A stretch of 64,000 nucleotides of DNA from Candidatus Copromonas faecavium (nom. illeg.) (GTDB lineage: Bacteria; Bacillota; Clostridia; Lachnospirales; Lachnospiraceae): NCBI GenBank assembly GCA_018712915.1, contig DVGC01000058.1:53091-117090 (forward strand), in the 5' to 3' direction. Both the position numbers and the translations under genes were made by a program. Every line of letters starts with the position of its first letter. Position 1 is the first letter of the stretch. A model generated the notes under the pieces. That model was not told where the DNA came from and searched no databases. It was given only the letters and a program-made list of their open reading frames with translations. Of the stretch, positions 44,940 through 53,728 are shown piece after piece.

Positions 44940-46493
44940 TCACAAAAAACGAAAGCGTTTTGCCGCAATTCCGATTTCTGCGCCCGGTTTTAGCGGGTAT
45001 GTTTCGTTCGTTTCAAGCAGATGGCCGTCAACGGTCGTTCCATTCGTAGAATTTAAGTCTGTAATCGTATATCCATCATCTGTTTCTTCAATTTTCGCGT
45101 GCAGCCTGCTGATTTCAGGAACCGGCAGGCACAAGTCCGCTAACATTTCATTTTTACCAATCAAAAATGGAAAATATTGAATCGGAATTTCCTCTCCTCC
45201 ATCATCTGGAACCAGTTTTCTGGACTGCAGCTGTGCCGGCCTCTCGCTTAACAGTACCGTCTGCAGTTCATCTCCGGCTTCCTCTGAATCTGATGAAAAA
45301 TGGTTTAATTCATTCCCGTCATCCTCCATTCCAGCCTCCCCCTGAAATAAAATTTCCCATTCTTCTGCCTGCTCCTCATCTTGATCCGCATTCTTAATCT
45401 TCTCCCGGATCGGAGCATAAGTTTTATAAAAAAGAAGTCCGGATATCATCAATAATACTGCAGGAAATCCCAGAACCCATGGATACTGCCAGAGCTTCCC
45501 AGACAGAAACAGAAATATCGGCATCACCAAAGCAGCCCCGGCAGGAAGGAAGCAAATAAAAGTTCGGCTCATTTCTCTTTTTCCTAAGGCAGAGACCCCA
45601 GGCAATTCACCTGCCGCGATTTCTGCTGCATCCCTGTTTTCTGCTGCGGATTCCGGAATAAATATTTCCATATTTTCTGCACTTATATCCAGTCCGTTTC
45701 CCCTGCCCATAATCCCACAGGAATTTTCTCTATTTCTTCTTTCTTTGCCTCCAGTTTCACTGTTTCTGATTTCCCCATTGCGTTTTTCTTTTTTTCTCGT
45801 TTTTCTGCTTTTATTTCCCCCGCTTCCTTTTTCTTTGTTTCTCGTTCCTTCAAGTCCTCTTTCACTGTCTCTTTCTTCTCCCGGTCCCTTTTCTTCGGCA
45901 GACAGCTTTTCCACAGGAAAAATCAAAGGCACAGCTTCTTCTTTTCTTTCACATTTCCGTACACATCTTTCGATATCCTCTATTCCAAAATTCTCTTTCC
46001 TGCTTTCTTTAAAAACACCGAAAGCAGCCATAACCGCATTCCCATCACTGTGGTCCACATGATCCAGCAAATACTGAGCCAGTATCCGAAAATTTTCTGA
46101 AAAATCTCCCCTTTGGCCCGGAATCAGGCAGAACCGGCTTTTAAATGTATCCGGTTCTACATAAATCATTTCCGGAATCAGGCAAAGCTGATTCTCATCC
46201 AGAAGAAACCGTTCCAGCTGCCTGAGAGCCAGAACCACATCAAACACCAGGCTTCTTATCTCTTCTTCTTTCAGTGAACGATGCTCTAACAGGCGGTTTA
46301 AAGGCTGTCTGGAAGTAATGTCATAGTAATGGCGAACCTCTTCATCAACTCTCTTTTCCTGAAAATACAGGAGACCTTCCATGCGGTTTTCGGCTAGCAT
46401 CCGGATCGTATACCGGTTCTGTATTTCAGATTCAGGATGCAGGATCATATAATTTCTATTCTGTTCCCTTCTAAACTCCATCTTCTCCGGCAT
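44940..46493 (-). CDS. DUF6382 and FHA domain membrane protein, last gene of tad locus
   Basis: 517 aa. Residues 1-175 match DUF6382 (EVRHYYDITSRQPLNRLLE, LIPGQRGDFSENFRIL), seen next to FHA domains in clostridia. A low-complexity Lys/Glu/Arg/Asn linker spans about 200-275. Two transmembrane helices lie near 310-360 (FICFLPAGAALVMPIFLF, WVLGFPAVLLMISGLLF). The C-terminal FHA domain contains ISRLHAKIE, DLNSTNGTTVDG and NETYPLKPGAEI and should bind phosphothreonine proteins. Starts at 46493 and 46481 both overlap the end of tadE. A regulatory or assembly role in Tad pilus formation is inferred from position. Confidence 0.75.
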   Translation of the reverse strand: MPEKMEFRREQNRNYMILHPESEIQNRYTIRMLAENRMEGLLYFQEKRVDEEVRHYYDITSRQPLNRLLEHRSLKEEEIRSLVFDVVLALRQLERFLLDENQLCLIPEMIYVEPDTFKSRFCLIPGQRGDFSENFRILAQYLLDHVDHSDGNAVMAAFGVFKESRKENFGIEDIERCVRKCERKEEAVPLIFPVEKLSAEEKGPGEERDSERGLEGTRNKEKGSGGNKSRKTRKKEKRNGEIRNSETGGKERRNRENSCGIMGRGNGLDISAENMEIFIPESAAENRDAAEIAAGELPGVSALGKREMSRTFICFLPAGAALVMPIFLFLSGKLWQYPWVLGFPAVLLMISGLLFYKTYAPIREKIKNADQDEEQAEEWEILFQGEAGMEDDGNELNHFSSDSEEAGDELQTVLLSERPAQLQSRKLVPDDGGEEIPIQYFPFLIGKNEMLADLCLPVPEISRLHAKIEETDDGYTITDLNSTNGTTVDGHLLETNETYPLKPGAEIGIAAKRFRFL

Positions 46494-46884
46494 CCATCAC
46501 ATCTCCTATCTCCAGCATTGCTTCCATCTGCCTTAAAAATGTCTCCGGCTGAAAACGCTTCATATAAATTTGTCCTTCCCAGCCTCCGGCTTTTGCTGTT
46601 CCTGATGCCTGGCGGCTTTCTAACTGGATATCTATTTTATAATCTCCCAAATATGGCCGCGGATTCCCTTTTCTCATGCCTTCTGCTTCATAAACATTCT
46701 CCCATTCATCTCCGTCCTTCCGGAAACGGATTTTTTCCACCATCTCTTCTAAAATCATACTGCCGCTAACCATATCATGAACACAGAGCGCATGGCGTAT
46801 AAGCACTGCGATGGCAAGGAAAACTACAGATAGTGCAAGAGCCGCTTCCACTGTAAAGCTGGCAGGATAAAACCGTACCTTCAC
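46471..46884 (-). CDS. tadE: TadE-like pseudopilin
   Basis: 137 aa from a GTG at 46884 that overlaps the last codons of the prepilin peptidase (ATGTGA). The frame is open far upstream to 47256, but that part is only antisense-type overlap with the peptidase. A short basic N-terminus is followed by a TadE signature PASFTVEAALALSVVFLAIAVL with the conserved Glu, a pseudopilin-like helix that a TadV-type peptidase could process. The rest is a small extracytoplasmic domain. No strong ribosome site precedes the GTG; coupling to the upstream gene is likely. Confidence 0.65.
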   Translation of the reverse strand: MKVRFYPASFTVEAALALSVVFLAIAVLIRHALCVHDMVSGSMILEEMVEKIRFRKDGDEWENVYEAEGMRKGNPRPYLGDYKIDIQLESRQASGTAKAGGWEGQIYMKRFQPETFLRQMEAMLEIGDVMDAGEDGV

Positions 46885-47300
46885 ATCTGCCAAAGCGCAA
46901 GCCACAGTCCTGCCGGAAGCAAAAACGGAAGAAAGGGAAATTTTTTCCCTCCAATCCGTTTTCTGTTCATAATCCCAAAAACCGCAAAGCCCAGACTGAA
47001 TATGCTGCAAAAGAACATTCCTGACAAGAGTATAAGCAGACATTCCCTTAAGGTCAAAAACAAGGCACTCACGATAAAAAACCATCCATCCCCCTCCCCA
47101 ATTTTCCCTCCCGTCACGTAAGACAGAAGCAAAAGAGCCAGACCCGGACATGCCGCACAGCAAATCTCTCCAGGGGAACGCTTCATCCATGCAGAAAAAA
47201 TCATTCCCGCAATGACCATCCATATCAGAAAGTTCCCTGTCAATCCTCTTCTCCATAAATCAGATACGGACGCCGCACAAAGAACCACTAAAAATACCAT
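46881..47300 (-). CDS. Prepilin peptidase, A24 family (second copy in tad locus)
   Basis: 139 aa from the ATG at 47300, five bases past the upstream stop; a TTG at 47330 is an alternative. The start MVFLVVLCAASVSDL lines up with the MVFGVLLFTAAATD start of the other peptidase at 55297, supporting this choice. Both catalytic Asp motifs are intact: SDLWRR near residue 13 and IGEGDGW (G-x-G-D type) near 68. Several hydrophobic helices follow. It should process Flp and TadE-type prepilins. It may be the working peptidase, because the other copy is interrupted. Confidence 0.75.
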   Translation of the reverse strand: MVFLVVLCAASVSDLWRRGLTGNFLIWMVIAGMIFSAWMKRSPGEICCAACPGLALLLLSYVTGGKIGEGDGWFFIVSALFLTLRECLLILLSGMFFCSIFSLGFAVFGIMNRKRIGGKKFPFLPFLLPAGLWLALWQM

Positions 47301-47305
47301 CTGCC

Positions 47306-48423
47306 TCAATGACTCCCTTCTTTCCCGCAATAAGAACAGACTCCAAGATGACTCACCTCTTTCAGCGGAACCCTTCTTACATAAGAAACCATTGCAGAAC
47401 AGGATTTTTTGTAGTGATAATGGCGGCCGGATGGCGTAACATATACTATTCCATTCCCAGCAGAAGATGGGCTGCAGGAAGCGCAGGGAGAAAGCTTTTG
47501 TCCTGTTCCGTTCCGCATCTCCTTTGCCTGCTCCTCAGAAACAGCTTCATACTGATTGGACAGGTAATGACAATCCCGGCTCAGATGATACCGTCCCATG
47601 CCAGAGCCTACATAAACCATCGGTTCCTCTCGATCTTCTTCTGCCATATCACCGGTTTCTGTACTGCCTGCTCTCAGTTTTCCGTCCAGACCAATCCAGG
47701 CCCTTTTCTTAACCCCCACGTTCATTGTGACTTTCTGAAAGGCCTCCGGAAAGAATGGAATTTGTTCTTCATATTCCAGCTGAAATATAATATTTCCTGT
47801 CTCATCCGGAACTTCTGCATTCTCAATTCTCAACTGGTCTGCATATTGCCCGGCTTCTCCCATCAGCCACAGAGATGCGGCTGCTTCTGATAAAAATACC
47901 GCCGCATTTTGTATTTCCTCATTGACCGGATTTTCTGCTTCTTTTCCGTCGGCCTTAAAGGAGTCACCTCCGGAAGCTTCTGAAAGCCTTTTGTTTCCAG
48001 CGCTCTCGTTTCTTTTCCCATCTTCCGTTTCCCGGCTCGCCAGATACGAATACTGGCACAACTTTTCTGACCAGACCTCCGCTGTTGTCTGAATTTTTCT
48101 CTGCCGGTCCAGCCACCAAATCGGTTCCAGAACAGCCATAAAAAAGAAAAGAAAAGCGGCAGGCAAAGCGCCGCTTCTATCGTCACACTGGCAGGTACAA
48201 ATCTTCCTTCGGCATATGAAAAGGATTTCCCAGCCGGAAAAGCATCCAGCTTCCGGCCTTTCACCCAAAGGGAAGCAAATGGCAGCACCCTCTTTCCCGT
48301 TATTTTATTTTGATATAAGGGGGCATTCAGGTACTTGGAGAGACACCGAATACGGTTTTGATGTATATAAAACTGCAAGATTGGCCTTAGACAAGAAACA
48401 GGCAGAAAAGAGGGCACCGCCAT
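47306..48423 (-). CDS. TadE-like protein with C-terminal Cys/His repeats, split between two frames
   Basis: Translation from 48423 (GGGAGG just ahead) gives about 77 residues, then the TadE signature PASVTIEAALCLPLFFSFL. The frame then drifts into basic, non-TadE sequence that ends at 47863. The natural continuation, FMAVLEPIWWLDRQRKIQTT, lies in the -1 frame, open to 47306. The switch falls on T TTT TTA at 48145-48139. Joined, the product is about 372 aa: a long N-terminus, one transmembrane helix, an acidic linker, and two C-terminal repeats of the type YVGSGMGRYHLSRDCHYL ... CASC and YVTPSGRHYHYKKSCSAM ... CSYC that could bind metal. It is either made by frameshifting or broken by an indel in the T-run. 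Confidence 0.7.
48139..48145 (-). promoter_or_regulatory. T TTT TTA slippery heptamer at the TadE-like frame switch
   Basis: In the 0 frame the codons are TCT TTT TTA; a -1 slip gives TTT TTT and then ATG GCT in the frame that continues the TadE helix. This is the X XXY YYZ form used for -1 frameshifting. No strong downstream hairpin is obvious. Confidence 0.45.
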
Positions 48424-48433
48424 TCACCTCCCT

Positions 48434-50368
48434 TCAGTAAGCTTTGAAAGCGTTCATACTGATACAATATTCATCCTTTATAAAAAACAAATGTTTCTGA
48501 TACAGTTCTACTTCTACTTCCACTTCTGATGCACAGGAGAGAATCGAAAAATCTGCTTGCTTTTTTCGTACGTTGCACTGGATTACATCTAAAATCCGAC
48601 CGTTTCTGACTCCCGTATCCTTCAGACACAAAAGCACTCTTAAGTAATCCGTATAATCGCTCCCTTCCTGGTTCTTTCCTGTTTCCAGAGCCAGAAACTC
48701 CAGCGAAAAAAGCGACTCCAAACTTGTCTTCCAGTCTTCTGCATTTTTCCAGAAATTTACTTTTCCCCCGGCAAACAGCTCCCGCACATCTAAGACGGCT
48801 TCCCCAAGAGCCCATAATGTCAGGATAAAAAAAGAAAGGATCAGCTGTACAGGAGCATATCCGGCAGATACAGCCGCCGCAAATGCCTCTGCCTGAGCCC
48901 TTTTCTCCTGAGAACCCAGAAGATGCAGAAGATTCAGCGCTCCCCGTACTGCCAAAAGCTGTTCTGCCGCCCCTTTCAAATTTTCCCTGTCCGTTTTTTC
49001 CCCGCAGAGAATATATTCCTGCTCATAGGAAAGTTCTCTGTCATCTGGAAGATTCTTTTGATTTGCTTTAATTAAAAATGAATCAAAAAACAGGAAAATA
49101 TATTCATTTACAAGTAACTGCTCCGGCACAGAAAGACCATGTTCTCCCGAGCGTTCTCCTGAGCCATTCCAGTTCCCGCCGTCATTGTCTTGAATGTCTT
49201 CGCTTTGTCTGTCTTCATTCTGAGCGCTTAAGAATTTTGATGGCATCCCGTCTGTCTCCATCTGTTTATTGGAAATCTCCCGATCGGCAGGAACCAGATA
49301 ATCCAGCAAATCCTTCTGGAAAAATTGCTCCAGCCGATCCAGAGCAGCCTCCTTTTCGCTGTCAGGCTCCTGGTACATTTCTTTCTCCGGCAGCCGGATT
49401 TCCTCCGCCAGCTCGAGGACCTCGTCCCAGTCTGCTTCCTGCCCTTCACTTCCTTCGTCCTCATTTTCCTCAGCCTCTTCTGCCGCCTCCGCCAGATTCA
49501 AAGCATCTGACAGAAGCCGTGCATTTGCATCCATATCCGGCTCCAGAGACCGATAATATTTCTGATTCTCTTCTGCCGAAGCCAGAACCTCACGGGAAGC
49601 CGACTGCTCCTGTTGATAAAGCGCATATGCCTGTTCATCCTCCGGTTTTTTAGTCTCCTCATCCTTCCTGCTGTTCTCAGAAAACTTGGCTATTTCCTGC
49701 TCGTAGTTTGCCACAAGCCTGGGATAGTTCTCTACTTCCTTCAGGAGCCGTTTTGCATATCTTTGAAATCTGCCCGAGTCCTGAGCATCGGCAGCCCGCA
49801 GTACAGCACTTTTCTCTTCTCTCATCTGTTCCAGCGATTTTTCCAGATCCGCTCTTGCCCGTTCCAGAGCCTTAGTCCGCTCTCCCGTCCTCTTACATGC
49901 ATCAAGCAGTGTCCTGAAATCTCCCGCCTTCTTTGCTTCTGCTGCCTCTGCAGCAATACCCGCAAGATTTCCTGCAATATCCGGAAGCCTGTATTTTACA
50001 TAATCAAGGATCTCCTGTTCCAACGCCGATCCCTGGTTATCACCGGCCTTGACAATTCTGGAAAGCTGAACCGATTCCATACGAGCGTTATAATAGTTTT
50101 CCTGTTCCAGATAAAAGTTCAAATACTCCTGAAAGGAATCTGTGATGGCCTGCTCCGACTCATATTCCAGAAACAAAAGACGATACATATCCCACAGGTT
50201 CCGGTTATACTGACTCATCACGGAAGTGATGGCGGAATTGGAAGCCATCTGGAGATACCATCTGGCTCCTGTCGTCCGGGCAGATTCCAAAAGTCCCATA
50301 AGTAAAGAAAGAACACAAACCAGAATCAGACTCAGAAATACAGTAATCTCTCCTGGCAGCCGCCTCAT
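48434..50368 (-). CDS. DUF5702 family protein (TadG-like) of tad locus
   Basis: 644 aa. The N-terminal segment GEITVFLSLILVCVLSLLMGLLESAR (here residues 6-31) is the membrane helix typical of DUF5702 proteins of clostridial tad loci, followed by WYLQMASNSAITSVMSQYNRNLWDMY. A long, strongly charged helical region (about 130-400, Glu/Lys/Arg-rich) should lie outside the membrane. A second hydrophobic section lies near 510-530 (YAPVQLILSFFILTLWALG). The ATG overlaps the flp stop (TGATG), showing translational coupling. It is probably a minor pilin or assembly factor in the TadG position. Confidence 0.8.
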   Translation of the reverse strand: MRRLPGEITVFLSLILVCVLSLLMGLLESARTTGARWYLQMASNSAITSVMSQYNRNLWDMYRLLFLEYESEQAITDSFQEYLNFYLEQENYYNARMESVQLSRIVKAGDNQGSALEQEILDYVKYRLPDIAGNLAGIAAEAAEAKKAGDFRTLLDACKRTGERTKALERARADLEKSLEQMREEKSAVLRAADAQDSGRFQRYAKRLLKEVENYPRLVANYEQEIAKFSENSRKDEETKKPEDEQAYALYQQEQSASREVLASAEENQKYYRSLEPDMDANARLLSDALNLAEAAEEAEENEDEGSEGQEADWDEVLELAEEIRLPEKEMYQEPDSEKEAALDRLEQFFQKDLLDYLVPADREISNKQMETDGMPSKFLSAQNEDRQSEDIQDNDGGNWNGSGERSGEHGLSVPEQLLVNEYIFLFFDSFLIKANQKNLPDDRELSYEQEYILCGEKTDRENLKGAAEQLLAVRGALNLLHLLGSQEKRAQAEAFAAAVSAGYAPVQLILSFFILTLWALGEAVLDVRELFAGGKVNFWKNAEDWKTSLESLFSLEFLALETGKNQEGSDYTDYLRVLLCLKDTGVRNGRILDVIQCNVRKKQADFSILSCASEVEVEVELYQKHLFFIKDEYCISMNAFKAY

Positions 50369-50535
50369 CAGTAAACCTCTTTAGACTGTTTGGTAATTTC
50401 AGAAAAAATATTCGTCAGGAGTTTGTTGATCTGACCTTTAAATACAATTACGAGACCGATCAGAACCACGAGAATCAATACTACCTCTATTACACCAATT
50501 CCTTCTTCTCCCAGCAAAAATTCCCGGATTCTCAT
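50368..50535 (-). CDS. flp: Flp-type pilin, 55 aa
   Basis: A very small gene with a strong AAAGGAGG site five bases before its ATG. The product has a short basic head (MRIREFLLGEEG), then GVIEVVLILVVLIGLVIVFKGQI, the hydrophobic helix of Flp/type IVb pilins with Glu at the usual position after the cleavage site, and a short polar tail. Cleavage after the Gly before VIE is likely. It lies between tadC and the DUF5702 gene and is the presumed major pilus subunit. Confidence 0.85.
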   Translation of the reverse strand: MRIREFLLGEEGIGVIEVVLILVVLIGLVIVFKGQINKLLTNIFSEITKQSKEVY

Positions 50536-50560
50536 ACCTTCCTCCTTTCCCCTCAGCCGC

Positions 50561-51781
50561 CTATCCCAGCGTCAGAAACGCCGGTGCGGCTACCATTACC
50601 ATCACAACTCCCAGCATCATAAACATCGGAAGCAGCAGCTTTGTCGATGCTTCCTCGCCCCTGCGCGTGGCCACATCCTTTCTCTGACTGAAAGCATGCT
50701 CCATTTCAGCCTCCAGCTGATTTTTCATCTCTCTTCCGCCCATGTACACACTGCTTTCCAGAAGAGAAGCCAGTTTGGCATAACACCTCAGCCCAATTCG
50801 CTTGCCAAATTCCCCATATGCTCTTGTCTCCGCCATTCCCGTCTCCATCTGGTTTAATGTAATCTGCATCTCCTCATACACAGGATGGCAGCCCTTTTTC
50901 CCTGATTTCTGGTAATTTTGAACCTGTTTTTTCCAGGCCTGCCGAACCGGATAACCGGCTCCCGTTAAGACCAGAAGATTGGAAACAAGGTCCGGATAGT
51001 CCAGAAGAAGCCTCTCCTCCCGTTTTTTCTTCCTGACTTTCTCGTCATTTTTTTCTTTAAACGAAAGGCAGAAAGCAGCCAGAATCCCCAAAAGCAGCAA
51101 AATCTCATTCCCGGAGGATGGTTCCTCATGATAAGACAATCTGCGGCCCTCAAATGTATCCGGGAGTTTTATTTCCTCCTGATTTTCCCCAGAGCTTGCC
51201 AGTCCGGAGAGCAATTCCAGAAAGCGGGAAACAGATGTGGATTCCTTCGGAAGAATCATAACCGGAATTTCCACCTGCTCCTTAGCTATCCCATTATATA
51301 ATTCCGCCTTCAGGTGTACGATCTGTTCATAATCCGGCCGTTTCTCGTATAGAAGGCCCATATGGCTGACAAGCTCAGGGGCCTCTGATTCCCAGCGGAC
51401 GGAAAGGCCATAAACCGGAAGTTCTTCCACGAGAATCAAATCCGATCGGATCTCCAGAAGGGACGGATTCTCCCCTTTTATTTCATCACACAGCACCTCC
51501 ATAATCTCCGGCAGCCGGCGTTCCAGCTGCTCCTGTGACAGCTTCTGCTCCGGGACAAAAATCTGAACCGGGACAGCGGATGTTTCCAGTCCATCCACCA
51601 AAAACGTATATTCCATATCTCCTAAGCCAGCCGGATTCCGCTTTAATGCTCCTTCCGCTGCACCGGTTTGCCCGGTTCCGGAAAGCTGTGCCGCAATGTA
51701 AAAGAAAACTCCCGCCGCCACACAAACAGCGCTTCGCCAGATTCTGCTTCCTGTTTGTTTGATTTTCTTACCCTTTTTCAT
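50561..51781 (-). CDS. tadC: TadC-like type II/IV secretion F-family protein
   Basis: 406 aa. An N-terminal helix (SAVCVAAGVFFYIAAQ) leads to an extracytoplasmic domain of about 180 residues that is larger than in typical TadC. A central helix (ILLLLGILAAFCLSF) is followed by the T2SF domain with YPDLVSNLLVLTGAGYPVRQAW, EMQITLNQMETGMAE and LRCYAKLASLLESS, and a terminal membrane helix (FMMLGVVMVMVAAPAFL). It should form the inner-membrane platform with TadB. The ATG overlaps the tadB stop. Confidence 0.82.
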   Translation of the reverse strand: MKKGKKIKQTGSRIWRSAVCVAAGVFFYIAAQLSGTGQTGAAEGALKRNPAGLGDMEYTFLVDGLETSAVPVQIFVPEQKLSQEQLERRLPEIMEVLCDEIKGENPSLLEIRSDLILVEELPVYGLSVRWESEAPELVSHMGLLYEKRPDYEQIVHLKAELYNGIAKEQVEIPVMILPKESTSVSRFLELLSGLASSGENQEEIKLPDTFEGRRLSYHEEPSSGNEILLLLGILAAFCLSFKEKNDEKVRKKKREERLLLDYPDLVSNLLVLTGAGYPVRQAWKKQVQNYQKSGKKGCHPVYEEMQITLNQMETGMAETRAYGEFGKRIGLRCYAKLASLLESSVYMGGREMKNQLEAEMEHAFSQRKDVATRRGEEASTKLLLPMFMMLGVVMVMVAAPAFLTLG

Positions 51782-52515
51782 GGCTCAATCTCCAGAAGTT
51801 TCTTGGCTGCCAGGCAGGATGCCAGATAAACAAACAGACATACTGTCATAATCAGCCTGCCGGGAAGCGTCGTATATAATACCTGAAAGAACCCCGGTGA
51901 CGTAAATTCAATATAAAAGACTATTAAAACGGGAATCCCGCTCATAATCCGCTGTTCCATACGTCTGGAAGCAGTCGCCGTCAGAATATCCTCCTGGATA
52001 CGGATCTTTTCCCCAATGATTTCTGCCGTCCTCGCAATAATTCTCATCAGTTCTCCCCCGCTTTTTCGGGCCGCCAGAAACACATCCGAAAAGCTTCTCA
52101 CGTCCTCCAGACCACTTCGTAGTGCAAAGTCTTCTAACGCCTCCTCAAAGGTCTGGTTCAAAGACGTTTTCCGAAGAATCAGCCGGATTTCCTCCGCAAT
52201 CATGGAATCACTCCCATAAAGCAGCTCCATCTCCCTTAAGCTGGAAGCAAATGCATTTTCTACGGAATATCCGGCATGCAGCCCCTCAGCAACTGCCAGG
52301 ATGGCATCCTTAAACTGCAGCCGCAAAGTCTCCAGCCTCTTTTTCTTCAGTTCTCCCCTTAACAGCAGCGGATACAGCGCTCCAAACGGAAGAAGAAGGA
52401 AAAATATGAGCAGGCTGCGGTAAAATACATACACCATCAGGCCAAGGATTGCTGTTCCCTGAAAACCATAAAACAGCCATTCTTTTCTGCTGAGCCGGTA
52501 TCTCTCATAATTCAA
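51778..52515 (-). CDS. tadB: TadB-like type II/IV secretion F-family protein
   Basis: 245 aa from a TTG at 52515, overlapping the tadA end by 11 bp. The frame is open to 52665, but the TTG gives LNYERYRLSRKEW, the usual beginning of clostridial TadB. Two helices near residues 17-55 form a membrane hairpin, followed by the T2SF domain (LQFKDAILAVAEGLHAGYSVENAF, RSGLEDVRSFSDVFLAARKSGG) and terminal helices. It is the inner-membrane partner of TadC and receives force from the TadA ATPase. Confidence 0.78.
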   Translation of the reverse strand: MNYERYRLSRKEWLFYGFQGTAILGLMVYVFYRSLLIFFLLLPFGALYPLLLRGELKKKRLETLRLQFKDAILAVAEGLHAGYSVENAFASSLREMELLYGSDSMIAEEIRLILRKTSLNQTFEEALEDFALRSGLEDVRSFSDVFLAARKSGGELMRIIARTAEIIGEKIRIQEDILTATASRRMEQRIMSGIPVLIVFYIEFTSPGFFQVLYTTLPGRLIMTVCLFVYLASCLAAKKLLEIEP

Positions 52516-53728
52516 GCCCTGCCAATCTGAGTTTTTCTTTATGCCTGAGTTCTCCTGTCCGCATGAGCTTTCCTTCCACTTTCCCGGCCAAGGCAGTCTT
52601 CCCATCCGCCAGACCGCTTTCCTGAAAGCGATACAGGGGATTAAGAACAATTTCTCCATTCTCATACCGATCCACCTCCTCGATTGCCGTCACCTTTCTC
52701 GAGCTGTCTCTGAGCCGCGCCACATGAACCATCACATCAATGGCAGACGCAATCTGACTGCGAATGGCCGGAAGGGGCAGGTCTGCCGCCATCAATACCA
52801 TCGTTTCCAGCCTGGAAAGCATGTCCCTGGGGCTGTTTCCATGTCCGGTGGAAAAGCTGCCGTCATGTCCCGTATTCATCGCCTGAAGAAGATCCAAAGC
52901 CTCCCTGCCTCTTACTTCTCCTATCAGAATCCTGGACGGGTGCATCCGAAGTGCCGCCCGGATCAGCTCTCCGATTCCAATAGCCCCCTGCCCTTCCGCA
53001 TTCGCATCCCTGGTTTCCATCCGAACCAGATTTTCTATGTGCTGCAGCCGCAGTTCCGCAGAATCCTCAATGGTAATCACCCGTTCCTGCGCGGGAATAT
53101 ATTCAGACAGCGCATTCAAAAATGTGGTTTTCCCGGCTCCTGTTCCTCCACTGACAAAAATGTTATAGCGGGCCATGACAAGCGTTTTTAAAAGTCCGGC
53201 TGCTTCCTCTGAAATACTTCCATACGCCAAAAGCCGTTCCATCGTTACCGGCTCAGGAAATATTCGGATTGTCAGTACAGGACCATCAAGAGCAACCGGC
53301 TCCAGCACAACATGAACACGGGAACCATCTGCCAGACGCGCATCTGCAATAGGTGTGCTGGTGTTGACAATCCGGTTGACGCTGCTGACAATCTGCTGAA
53401 TCAAATCCAGAAGCTGCTCTCTTGATTCGAAGGTTTTATCCCATCTGCGCATCTTCCCTTCCGATTCAATAAAAATATCACCGGGTCCGTTGACCATAAT
53501 TTCCGTAATTTCAGGATCTTCCACCAACTCCTGCAGAATATCCAAACGGCGAAAGGAGTCAAACAATTCTTTTTGAAGGCGCAGACGGTCTTTTAAATGC
53601 AGCTCTCCCCCGGACATATTGGCGATTTCCTGATCAATTAACTCCGCCAGCTCCTCGTCCTCCATCTGCCGTTCAAACGTCATAGTCTGCATAATTTTTT
53701 GTCTGATCTCCCGCTTCAGCTGTCCCAT
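52505..53728 (-). CDS. tadA: TadA/CpaF secretion ATPase
   Basis: 407 aa from the ATG at 53728 (GAGGG ahead), overlapping the tadZ end by 13 bp. It is the hexameric ATPase that drives Flp pilus assembly at the cytoplasmic membrane. The N-terminal domain has ITEIMVNGPGDIFIE. The Walker A SGGTGAGKTT lies near residue 195, the Asp box near IEDSAEL, Walker B in ILIGEVRG near 264, and the His box in STGHGNSPRDMLSRLE. The TadA-specific HIENLVRMETR segment is present. Everything looks intact. Confidence 0.95.
   Translation of the reverse strand: MGQLKREIRQKIMQTMTFERQMEDEELAELIDQEIANMSGGELHLKDRLRLQKELFDSFRRLDILQELVEDPEITEIMVNGPGDIFIESEGKMRRWDKTFESREQLLDLIQQIVSSVNRIVNTSTPIADARLADGSRVHVVLEPVALDGPVLTIRIFPEPVTMERLLAYGSISEEAAGLLKTLVMARYNIFVSGGTGAGKTTFLNALSEYIPAQERVITIEDSAELRLQHIENLVRMETRDANAEGQGAIGIGELIRAALRMHPSRILIGEVRGREALDLLQAMNTGHDGSFSTGHGNSPRDMLSRLETMVLMAADLPLPAIRSQIASAIDVMVHVARLRDSSRKVTAIEEVDRYENGEIVLNPLYRFQESGLADGKTALAGKVEGKLMRTGELRHKEKLRLAGLEL

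Noticed and set aside
46885-47256. Longer N-terminus for the TadE protein (261 aa)
   Set aside because: The extra 124 codons overlap the prepilin peptidase gene, have no TadE features and no ribosome site; the GTG at 46884 gives the normal short leader.
51778-52665. TadB start at 52665 inside tadA
   Set aside because: It would overlap tadA by 160 bp with no ribosome site; the TTG at 52515 gives the expected LNYxxYxLSRKE beginning.
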